In this document: in pieces, positions 14,247 to 21,081 of the stretch
Position numbering within the stretch: position 1 is the first letter of the stretch
How the letters are laid out: each line of letters opens with the position of its first letter
DNA from: DATLYF01 sp035575095
Lineage (GTDB): Bacteria; Pseudomonadota; Gammaproteobacteria; Competibacterales; Competibacteraceae
Length of the DNA: 34,828 nt
Assembly: GCA_035575095.1 (NCBI GenBank)
Contig: DATLYF010000038.1
Span: 1-34,828, forward strand
Reading direction: 5' to 3'
Notes under the pieces: model-generated
Database searches by the model: none
The model's input: only the letters and a program-made list of their open reading frames with translations
What the model was told of the DNA's origin: nothing
Translations under genes and position numbers: made by a program

Positions 14247-14856
14247 TCATCCCATCGTCCTCAACGGCCTGCAGCAGCTCTTCAACCTGGAGCCGGATTG
14301 CCAGGTACTGAGCTGCTGCCTGGATGGCGCGCAGACCGTGCAAGTCGTGCGCCGGCAGCGCCCGGATGTGCTAATCCTCGACCTGCGCCTACCCGGCAAG
14401 GACGGTTTGACGATCCTGCGGGAACTGAGCGCGGAGCGGCTGCCGACCCGTGTGGTGGTGCTGACCGCAGCGCTGGACGAGGACGAGCTGCTCGAGGCCA
14501 TGCGCCTCGGCGTGCGCGGTGTGATCTTAAAAGAGATGGCGCCGCATTTTCTGCTGCAATGCGTGCGCAAGGTGCATGCCGGCGGCGAGTGGCTGGAGCG
14601 GGATGCCGTCGGCCGGGCGCTGGACAAGATGCTGCAACGCCGGAGCGAAGCGCAACCGCTGGCCGCTGTCCTAACCCCGCGCGAGATCGAACTGGTGCGG
14701 ATGGTGGCCCGCGGCCTGCGCAACAAGGAAATCGCCCGCAAACTCGCCATCACCGAGGGCACGGTCAAGATCCATCTGCACAACATCTACGAGAAACTGC
14801 AAGTGCGCGGGCGCATGGACGTCATCATCTATGCCCAAAGCAAGGGACTGCTTTGA
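14218..14856 (+). CDS. NarL/FixJ-family response regulator
   Basis: 212 residues. The receiver domain shows the acidic pair Asp9-Asp10, the phosphorylation site Asp55 in LILDLRLPG, the conserved Thr of VVVLTAA and Lys in VILKE. The LuxR-type helix-turn-helix spans about 150-210, with LTPREIELVRMVARGLRNKE and the recognition helix ITEGTVKIHLHNIYEKL. AGGGAG is well placed before the ATG inside the kinase gene. It would be phosphorylated by the overlapping kinase and bind DNA as a dimer. Its targets cannot be seen here. Confidence 0.92.
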   Translation: MPITLVLADDHPIVLNGLQQLFNLEPDCQVLSCCLDGAQTVQVVRRQRPDVLILDLRLPGKDGLTILRELSAERLPTRVVVLTAALDEDELLEAMRLGVRGVILKEMAPHFLLQCVRKVHAGGEWLERDAVGRALDKMLQRRSEAQPLAAVLTPREIELVRMVARGLRNKEIARKLAITEGTVKIHLHNIYEKLQVRGRMDVIIYAQSKGLL

Positions 14857-15207
14857 GGAGGCTCTGAGCAACGGCATGCCCGCCTCGTTTCGCGCTCTCG
14901 TCACGGCCACCCCAGTTCTGGCCCGCGCCTAGTCGAGGAACGCCGATCCGCGCCGCCGCATCGCCGGCCCGACTGCTCCCTTTTCTTGCCGGCGCAGCAT
15001 CGTAGCGACGATGCAAGATCGGGACGAGGTCGCCAAGGTGCGGCTCCGGGAGGTTGCCGAGACCGTCTGCCGCAGCGTCGATGCCAAGCCTGAAATCGCC
15101 TCTATCGAAAGATAGAGCGCTCTTTAACCTCGGATGGACAGATTTGCGCTCGCGACCTTCGTATCCTTCTTTCCAAGAACATAAAAAAACGCACTCGGAG
15201 GTGGATC
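14857..15207. other. Intergenic region with two small perfect hairpins
   Basis: 351 bases between the response regulator and the small secreted protein. Two clean stems are present: GCATCGT/ACGATGC around AGCG (14997-15014) and CTCTATC/GATAGAG around a GAAA tetraloop (15100-15117). The second is about 90 bases before the next start codon and could belong to a structured leader. Neither has a T-run directly after it. I see no coding sequence and no clear promoter. Confidence 0.5.
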
Positions 15208-15588
15208 ATGAAGCGCCTGTCATTATTGTCCTGCCTGTTCGGGGGGTTGCTGCTTGGATCGACCCCGGCCATCGCCGCTTTGCCTATGCCGGTTTTGAAC
15301 GTTCCTTCAAAGCAGGCATTACACACTGCAGGCCTGCTCGCCGACGAGCCCGACTCGCCCTCTCCTTACCTGCTGCAAACCAAGGCCGGCCATGGCGGGC
15401 CTTGCGTAGGTAGTGGCGGCGGCAACCTCTGCAATCCCGGCCATGGGCCTGGCAACGGTGGTGGCGGCAAGCCTGGCGCATGCAAAGGCGGCAAGGGCGG
15501 CTATGGTGCTGTCGGCAAAAGCACTAACAAAGGCTGCAAGCCGGTCAAGAAGCACAAGAAGCGCTCGCCGCGCCGCCACACGGCTTGA
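15208..15588 (+). CDS. Small secreted Gly/Lys-rich protein with four cysteines, unknown function
   Basis: 126 residues with a clear signal peptide cleaved near AIA-A (21-24), so the mature protein is about 103 residues. The mature part starts with a short non-repetitive stretch (25-60). A glycine-rich segment (61-100) follows with Cys66, Cys75 and Cys92, and then Cys110 and a strongly basic tail (KPVKKHKKRSPRRHTA). The four cysteines could form two disulfides or bind metal. The basic tail suggests contact with nucleic acid, envelope polyanions or membrane. GGAGG lies seven bases before the ATG. I recognise no family. It is encoded downstream of the two-component pair and directly before a pseudogene. 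Confidence 0.7.
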   Translation: MKRLSLLSCLFGGLLLGSTPAIAALPMPVLNVPSKQALHTAGLLADEPDSPSPYLLQTKAGHGGPCVGSGGGNLCNPGHGPGNGGGGKPGACKGGKGGYGAVGKSTNKGCKPVKKHKKRSPRRHTA

Positions 15589-15618
15589 GCAGCCATTCGG
15601 CACGCCCAGGAGAAGCCC

Positions 15619-16084
15619 TACAACCGTGTGCCGACTCTGCGCAAGCGGCGCGAGGAACATCCCGCTGCTGGTGCAGCGCTTCATCGACAAGTACTCGGTG
15701 CGCCACGACAAGAAGGTGGCGGGGGTAACAGAGGCCGCGCTGCGCGCCCTGCAGACTTACGCCTGGTCCGGCAACATCCGCGAGCTGGAGAACATCATCG
15801 AGCGCGGGGTGATCCTCACCCCCCGCCTCGGCCACATCGACCTGCCGGACCTGTTCTCTCACGTCACGATCTCCCCCGAGCCGCCGGCCGCCGTAGCACC
15901 GGCCAGCCTGGAGGCGGTAGCGGATACCCTGCTGGATCTGGCCGCGCCATCGTAAGAACTGGAGCGCCGGCTGCTGGAGGCGGCGGTCAAGCGCAGCAAC
16001 GGCAACCTCAACTGCGCGGCGCGCCTGCTCGGCATGACCGGTCCGCAGCTGGCCTACCGGCTGAAGAAAGGCGAAGGGGTGTGA
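15619..16084 (+). pseudogene. Remnant of a sigma-54-dependent transcriptional activator
   Basis: Only the last third of an NtrC-type activator remains. The text LRKRRE, then IPLLVQRFIDKYS, then the YAWSGNIRELENIIERG motif is the end of the AAA+ domain. After a linker come ELERRLLEAAVKRSNG and a Fis-type helix-turn-helix (NCAARLLGMTGPQLAYRLKK). Two lesions are visible: an extra base near 15655-15657 shifts the frame within the usual RREDIP segment, and an in-frame TAA at 15953-15955 splits the linker from the DNA-binding domain. The nucleotide-binding part and the GAFTGA loop are absent. No start codon or ribosome binding site fits. It is a decayed gene, probably left after a deletion. Confidence 0.85.
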
Positions 16085-16106
16085 TGCCTGTTCTGCGGAT
16101 GCGGCG

Positions 16107-18242
16107 CTACCCGCTGGATTGCGGCAGCAATGCCGTCTCGGCTCCGGCGTCGGCGGCCTGAGGCGCCAACCGCGCCGCCGCCGGCAGTCTGCGGATGACC
16201 ATCAGAGTGATGTCGTCCGGACGCTGCTCCTCCGCTTCCAGGCCGAGCCTGCGAATCAGGGTATCGACGGTGATATCGGCATCCACTAGGGCGAGCAGCT
16301 CGCTCTCTTTGTCCTGCAAGCTGGTCTGGGGCATGACTTCGAGGATACCGTCGGACACCATGACCATGGCGAAGTCCGCCGACAGCGGCAGGCTCTGCGC
16401 GCGGTAGTGGGCGAATTCGAACAGGCCTACGGGCATGCTCTTGCACTCCAGATAGCGGGGACCGTTCCCATCCAGCACGACGGGAAACGGGAACTGGCCG
16501 CCGTTGGCGTAGCTCAGGACGTTGTCGCGGCAGTCCAACACCCCGTAGAACATGGTCAGGTACTTGCCCAAACGGGCGTCGAGCAGGTGGCGGTTCAGTC
16601 GCTCCAGCAGTACGGCCGGCTGCAGGATGGCCGGGTCACCGCTCTGGTGGTGGAGTTCCAGGCAACGGGCGACGAAACTCTTGAGCAGCACGGTGACCAG
16701 CGCAGACGGAATGCCGTGGCCGGACACGTCGGCCATGTAGAACCCGATATGGTCGTGGTCGATGGCAAAGTAGTCGACGAAATCGCCGCTCAAGAAAATG
16801 GAGGTCAGCAACTGCCGGGTGAATTCGTACTGCCCGAAGACCATGCGCTCCTCGGGCAGTAACTGGAACTGCAAGCGCTGCCCGGCGGCCTCATCCTGCT
16901 CCAGCCGCCGCAGGCTCTGCTGCAGTTCGGCATTGATCGTCTTCAGCTGTCGCTGCGCCCGGCGCAACGCTGCCTCGGTCTGCTTGCGCTCGCTGATATC
17001 GCGGCCTTCCGGAATGAGCAGCACCACCCGCCCGCTGTCGTCTTTCACCGGTTTCAGCGAGAAGTCGAACACATGCCGTCCGCCTTCGGCGCTCATCAGG
17101 ATGACCTCGTAGCGGACGAACTTGCCGGATGCCGCTCGTGCCACGGCCTTGCGTAGACGTTCCCGGCTGCGCTCGGGCAGGGGGGACCACCACGGTGTCT
17201 CCCACAGCGGGCGCCCGATGACGTCTTCGAGACGGGCATCGACGAATTCCAGCGCGCTTTGATTGGCCTCCAACAGTGTCCCGTCGGGTTTGAGCAAGCC
17301 GATGAACTGGTAAGTTTGATTGAAGATGGCGCGAAAGCGCAGCGCACTCTCCCGTAACTTGGCCTCCATGCCCCGCAGCTCGGTGATGTCGCGTCCCTCG
17401 GGGATCAGCATGATCACCTGGCCGGACTCGTCCTTGACCGGCTTGAGGGAGAAATCGACGACGCGGATTTCCCCGCTCGCCCGCACGTGCTCGGATTCGA
17501 AGCGCACGAACTCGCCGTGGGTAGCAGCCCGGGTGATGGCATCGCGCAGCTGCACCTTGTCCTCGGCGGTAGGCCACCAGGCGGCGATCTCCCAGAACGG
17601 ACGGCCGATCACATCGGCGCGCTGCAACCCGGCGACATCCAGCGCTGCCTGGTTGGCCTCGATCACCGTACCATCCGGAGTCAGTAGACCGATGAACTGA
17701 TAGGTGGAGTCGAACAGTGCCCGCAGGCGCCGAACACTCTCGGCCAACTCCCGTTGCAGCTGCATGCGCTCGCTGACGTCGCGGATGGCAGCGAGAATGA
17801 GCGGCTGGCCCTCGAGCTCGAACGGATTGAGGCTGATGGCAACAGGAAATTCGCGGCCATCCTTATGCCGGCCCCAGAGATTGAGGCCGCTGTCCATGAG
17901 GCGCACACGAGGGTGCTCGGCATACGACAGGCGCTGCATGACGTGGCGATCCCGGAACCGCTCCGGCAGCAGTATTTCCACCGGCTGACCCAGCAACTCC
18001 TGCCGTTCGTAGCCGAACAACGCTTCGGCTCGGGCATTGACCAGAACGATACGGCCTTCGGCGTCGACGACTACGATGGCATCGAGCAAGGCATCCAGAA
18101 GCTCCTTGAAGCGCTGCTCCATCCGCTGGAAATTGGCGGCTTCCTGGTGTAACTGCGGATCGGGTCTCAACTGTGATTGCTCCTCGGCGGATAGCAGGAA
18201 ATATAGGTCGCTTCCGATGATTCGACAGCCGCATCCCGACAA
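16107..18242 (-). CDS. Three-PAS sensor with SpoIIE/PP2C-type phosphatase domain
   Basis: 711 residues if the TTG at 18242 is used; the first in-frame ATG is at 18122 (671 residues). Neither has a strong ribosome binding site. PAS1 (about 45-160) has a NLWGRHKDGREFPV stretch. PAS2 (170-290) and PAS3 (300-420) are closely alike, sharing TYQFIGLL-PDGT and DVIGRP. A coiled coil (about 430-460) follows. The PP2C/SpoIIE domain (470-685) carries SGDFVDYF, MADVSGHGIPSALV, ANGGQFPFP, MVSDGILEV and the closing DDITLMVI. Such RsbU-like proteins dephosphorylate anti-sigma-factor antagonists in partner-switching pathways. No transmembrane segment is seen, so it is cytoplasmic. No antagonist or anti-sigma gene is adjacent. 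Confidence 0.88.
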   Translation of the reverse strand: MSGCGCRIIGSDLYFLLSAEEQSQLRPDPQLHQEAANFQRMEQRFKELLDALLDAIVVVDAEGRIVLVNARAEALFGYERQELLGQPVEILLPERFRDRHVMQRLSYAEHPRVRLMDSGLNLWGRHKDGREFPVAISLNPFELEGQPLILAAIRDVSERMQLQRELAESVRRLRALFDSTYQFIGLLTPDGTVIEANQAALDVAGLQRADVIGRPFWEIAAWWPTAEDKVQLRDAITRAATHGEFVRFESEHVRASGEIRVVDFSLKPVKDESGQVIMLIPEGRDITELRGMEAKLRESALRFRAIFNQTYQFIGLLKPDGTLLEANQSALEFVDARLEDVIGRPLWETPWWSPLPERSRERLRKAVARAASGKFVRYEVILMSAEGGRHVFDFSLKPVKDDSGRVVLLIPEGRDISERKQTEAALRRAQRQLKTINAELQQSLRRLEQDEAAGQRLQFQLLPEERMVFGQYEFTRQLLTSIFLSGDFVDYFAIDHDHIGFYMADVSGHGIPSALVTVLLKSFVARCLELHHQSGDPAILQPAVLLERLNRHLLDARLGKYLTMFYGVLDCRDNVLSYANGGQFPFPVVLDGNGPRYLECKSMPVGLFEFAHYRAQSLPLSADFAMVMVSDGILEVMPQTSLQDKESELLALVDADITVDTLIRRLGLEAEEQRPDDITLMVIRRLPAAARLAPQAADAGAETALLPQSSG

Positions 18243-18269
18243 ATTGCCAACAGCCCACTATCCTTCGAT

Positions 18270-18569
18270 GACATGTCCCCTTTCCCTCGCCACCTACGCG
18301 ATCCTGCAGACCATCGCCTTCTCGCTCTATCTTTTTACTCGGCCGAGCTCTATCCGACCCGTCTGCGCGCGGTCGGCACCGGATTCGACAGCGCCTGGCT
18401 CAGAGCGGGATCGTCGATCGGCCCGATCCTGGTCGGCTCGATCGTCGGCGACTTCGGGATCCGGTACGTGTTCTCGGCCTTCGCAGCGGTCGCGCTCGTC
18501 GGCGGCCTCGTGACACTGCTGTTCGCGATCGATACCAAGGGCAGGGTTCTCGAAGAACTGTCGCCCTGA
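18270..18569 (+). pseudogene. Frameshifted C-terminal fragment of an MFS transporter
   Basis: The 3' end of a sugar-porter-like major facilitator gene. The stretch YAILQTIAFSLYL is in one frame. It is followed in another frame by YSAELYPTRLRAVGTGFDSAWLRA, two membrane helices (IGPILVGSIVGDFG and FSAFAAVALVGGLVTLLFAI) and the end DTKGRVLEEL. The ELYPTRxRxxGTG motif is typical of the region before the last two helices. The frame changes by one missing base at the T-run 18332-18336. Most of the protein (at least nine helices) is missing, so it cannot function. Confidence 0.8.
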
Positions 18570-18622
18570 CTCCGCGCCGACAACCGGCGCAACGACACGC
18601 GACGAACCCAGACCTCGCCCCG

Positions 18623-18653
18623 AAAAAAAAGCGCCGGCGGTACCGCCGGCGCT
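18623..18653 (-). terminator. Rho-independent terminator for the phasin-like gene
   Basis: A perfect 24-base palindrome (12-base arms AGCGCCGGCGGT/ACCGCCGGCGCT, 18630-18653). On the minus strand it is followed by eight T residues (18630-18623). It lies 156 bases after the stop of the phasin-like gene, the nearest minus-strand gene. Confidence 0.85.
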
Positions 18654-18809
18654 CCATGAAGTATGCAATCGATGTATGCATGCATCACTCGTCTAAGCGA
18701 GTTAAATGCTTAGGAAGTCTAGTGATGCAGTCACCCACCCACGAATTATGCATGTTTTGGGTATAAGTCGCATTGCCGAGCCTTCGTCATCCATGGCGCT
18801 GCGGTCATC

Positions 18810-19247
18810 TCAGGCGCCGGTCATCTCGTCGCTCTTGGCGGCGCGGGTGCGGGCGGACTTCTTCTCGCCCTCGCTCTCCTGGCTTTCCAGCAGCGCCTGT
18901 ACGCTGCGGGTCAGCTCCTCGACGCGGCGCGCCAGTTCCTGCACATCCTCGTGGGTGGGTACACCGAGCCTGTTCAGCGCCCGGGACACGCGATCTTCGA
19001 ACACCTGTTCCAGCTTGTCGAAGGTACCGCCGGCGCGGTCCTTGAGGGCTACCACCTTCTCGCTGGCGACCTGCCTGGTGCGGGCTTCGATCTCGCGGCC
19101 CTCCTGGACCAGGTTGTCGAACAGCTTGCCGCCCTCGGCCTGGGCCTTGGCAAAGGCGCCCAGCCCGGCCAGCCAGATCTGGTGGGCGGAGTCCTTGATG
19201 CGCTGGGAGAACTGTTTCTCGTTCATTCTCTGCAGCTTCTTGGCCAT
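18810..19247 (-). CDS. Phasin-like polyhydroxyalkanoate granule-associated protein
   Basis: 145 residues, mostly amphipathic helix, of the PhaI/PhaF-type granule-associated family. The N-terminal half has the conserved IKDSAHQIWLAGLGAFAKAQAEG stretch (about 17-39), followed by FDNLVQEG. The second half has the heptad-like VQELARRVEELTRSVQ. A short Lys/Arg/Ala tail (KKSARTRAAK) recalls the start of PhaF histone-like tails but is much shorter. GAGGA is seven bases before the ATG. Phasins coat storage granules; with wax ester enzymes in the same window it could coat PHA or neutral-lipid bodies. No PHA synthase gene is present here. Confidence 0.85.
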   Translation of the reverse strand: MAKKLQRMNEKQFSQRIKDSAHQIWLAGLGAFAKAQAEGGKLFDNLVQEGREIEARTRQVASEKVVALKDRAGGTFDKLEQVFEDRVSRALNRLGVPTHEDVQELARRVEELTRSVQALLESQESEGEKKSARTRAAKSDEMTGA

Positions 19248-19316
19248 GCTGTGATCCTCGCAGTTGGATACCATGGCCGCCAGTTTAGGGAGGGGAATTA
19301 GAATAATCACACTAGC

Positions 19317-19595
19317 CTACGCCATCCCCAACCAACGGCGCAGGGCCGACTCGTCGAACGGCCAGCCGAGCTCGTCGCCGTTGGCCCGCCGCAGCACCGG
19401 GATGCGCACCCCGTAGCGCTCCAACAGCACTTCGTCGTCGGCGATCTCCACTTCCCGCGCCGGCCGCCCCAGCACCCGCACCAGCAGGGCTTGGGCCTGC
19501 TCGCAGAGATGGCAGCCGGTGGTGGAATACATTAGCAGCTCCCCCTGCGCCTGCTCGGCGCATGGCAGCAGATAGCGGCGGCTCACCGACGGCAT
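19317..19595 (-). CDS. Glutaredoxin-like thiol-disulfide protein (DUF836 type)
   Basis: 92 residues with a thioredoxin-fold start LMYSTTGCHLCEQAQALL. The active-site pair is Cys28-x-x-Cys31 (CHLC), and the cis-proline is Pro66 in RIPVL. Length and pattern match the short glutaredoxin-like DUF836 family, in which the CxxC is thought to be redox-active. Its start codon lies two bases after the stop of the enoyl-CoA isomerase-like gene, so the pair is co-translated. A longer open frame upstream overlaps that gene and is a shadow. Substrate unknown. Confidence 0.82.
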   Translation of the reverse strand: MPSVSRRYLLPCAEQAQGELLMYSTTGCHLCEQAQALLVRVLGRPAREVEIADDEVLLERYGVRIPVLRRANGDELGWPFDESALRRWLGMA

Positions 19596-19597
19596 CC

Positions 19598-20383
19598 TCA
19601 GCTGAAGCGGGAGAAGTCCGGCCGGCGCTTCTCGAAGAAGGCCTGGAATGCCTCCTTGGCCTCGGGCGACTGCAGCCGCTCGGCGAAGTGGCGGCCCTCC
19701 AGGGCGATGGTCTCGGCCACCGCCTGTGCCTGGGCACGCTTCAGCAGGGCCTTGGTCAGCCGCACCGCCGCCGGCGGCTGGGCAGCCAGGGCCTGGCAGC
19801 GCTCCACGGCATGGGTCAGCAGTTGGTCGCCGTCCACCACGGCATTGACCAGCCCCCAGGCCAGAGCCTGCTCGGCGCCGAAAGACTCGCCCAGCAGCAG
19901 CAACTCGGCGGCGCGGGCATGGCCCAGCCGGGCCGGCAGCAGCAGGCTGGAGGCCGCCTCCGGGCACAGCCCGAGGTTGACGAAGGGCATCTGGAAGCGG
20001 CTGCCAGGGGCGCAGTAGACTAGCTCGCAATGCAGCAGCAGGGTGGTGCCGATGCCTACCGCCGCCCCCGCCACCGCCGCCGCCAGCGGCTTGCTGGCGC
20101 GGCTCGCCGCCAGTAGGAAGCGAAATACCGGGCTGTGCTCGTCCTGCGGCGGAGCGTTGAGAAAATCGCCCAGATCGTTGCCGGCGGTGAAGCTGCCGCC
20201 GCTGCCGGAGAACAGCACCACGCGCACCGCCGGATCGGCCTCGGCTCGCTCCAGCGCGGCGCGCAGGGCATCGTACATGGCGTTGGTCAGGGCGTTCTTC
20301 TTCTCCGGCCGATTCAGAATGACATGCAGTACCCCGTCCTGGAGTTCGGTCAAAATTTGTTGAGTATTCTCACTCATCGGCAT
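19598..20383 (-). CDS. Crotonase-family enoyl-CoA isomerase-like protein
   Basis: 261 residues of the enoyl-CoA hydratase/isomerase superfamily. The oxyanion-hole segments are FTAGNDLGDF (65-74) and AAVGIGTTLLLHCELVY (107-123). The two catalytic glutamates of classical hydratases appear to be replaced at the aligned positions. A PEAASS motif (Glu142) is present instead, as in delta3-delta2-enoyl-CoA isomerases, so isomerase activity in unsaturated fatty acid breakdown is more likely than hydration. AAGGAG is eight bases before the ATG. It heads a two-gene unit with the glutaredoxin-like gene and is divergent from pncA. Confidence 0.87.
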   Translation of the reverse strand: MPMSENTQQILTELQDGVLHVILNRPEKKNALTNAMYDALRAALERAEADPAVRVVLFSGSGGSFTAGNDLGDFLNAPPQDEHSPVFRFLLAASRASKPLAAAVAGAAVGIGTTLLLHCELVYCAPGSRFQMPFVNLGLCPEAASSLLLPARLGHARAAELLLLGESFGAEQALAWGLVNAVVDGDQLLTHAVERCQALAAQPPAAVRLTKALLKRAQAQAVAETIALEGRHFAERLQSPEAKEAFQAFFEKRRPDFSRFS

Positions 20384-20502
20384 GGGCTTGCTCCTTCAGG
20401 CAAATGCTATGCGTTATGGTCGTCGCGGTCGTTCTGGCTTCCGCCGGCCGGCGACGGCTTGGTAAAGTGCCTTACATTGGCTCACTGTGCGAGTAAACGG
20501 CC

Positions 20503-21081
20503 ATGATCACCCTCTCCCCCGGCGATGCCCTGATCATCGTCGACGTACAGAACGACTTCCTACCCGGCGGCAGCCTGGCAGTGCCCGAGGGCGACCAGGT
20601 GGTAGGACGCATGAACGACTATATCAGCGCCTTCCAGGCCCGCCACCTGCCCATCTTCGCCACCCGCGACTGGCACACCCCGGACCACTGCTCGTTCCAG
20701 GCCCAGGGCGGCCCCTGGCCGCCCCACTGTGTGGCCGGCACCGCGGGTGCCGACTTCGCGCCCGGCCTGCGCCTGCCGGCCGATGCCGTGATCATCTCCA
20801 AGGCCACGCGCCAGGACCAGGACGCCTATTCCGGCTTCCAGGGCACGGATCTCGCCGAGCGTCTGCGCGCGGCCGGCGTCAAGCGGGTGTTCGTCGGCGG
20901 CCTGGCCACTGACTACTGCGTGCTCAACACCGTGCGCGATGCTCTGACCGAGGGCTTCCAGGTGCGGTTGCTGACCGACGCCATCCGCGCCGTGGACGTG
21001 CAGCCCGGCGACGGCGCGCGGGCCATCGCCGAGATGCAGGCCAAGGGCGCAATCCCCCTGAGCCTGGCCGAGGTGGCCTGA
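20503..21081 (+). CDS. pncA: Nicotinamidase (nicotinamide deamidase)
   Basis: 192 residues. It hydrolyses nicotinamide to nicotinate in the NAD salvage pathway. The cysteine-hydrolase triad is visible as Asp14 (IIVDVQNDF), Lys100 (IISKAT) and Cys139 (GLATDYCV). The metal site is Asp56, His58 and His62 in RDWHTPDH. No strong ribosome binding site precedes the ATG. The TGA stop overlaps the ATG of the next gene by one base (TGATG), so product and next enzyme are made together. It is divergent from the isomerase-like gene over a 119-base gap. Confidence 0.95.
   Translation: MITLSPGDALIIVDVQNDFLPGGSLAVPEGDQVVGRMNDYISAFQARHLPIFATRDWHTPDHCSFQAQGGPWPPHCVAGTAGADFAPGLRLPADAVIISKATRQDQDAYSGFQGTDLAERLRAAGVKRVFVGGLATDYCVLNTVRDALTEGFQVRLLTDAIRAVDVQPGDGARAIAEMQAKGAIPLSLAEVA

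Noticed and set aside
15100..15117. GAAA-loop hairpin as a terminator of the two-component operon
   Set aside because: Only CGCTCTTT follows, no proper T-run, and it is about 240 bases from the regulator stop. Kept as a possible leader structure.
15119..15140. Sigma-54 promoter near TGGACAGATTTGC upstream of the small secreted protein
   Set aside because: The distance between GG and GC is eight bases, not ten.
19317..20030. 237-codon reading of the glutaredoxin-like gene
   Set aside because: The first 145 residues are an out-of-frame shadow of the isomerase-like gene; the glutaredoxin fold begins only after the ATG at 19595.
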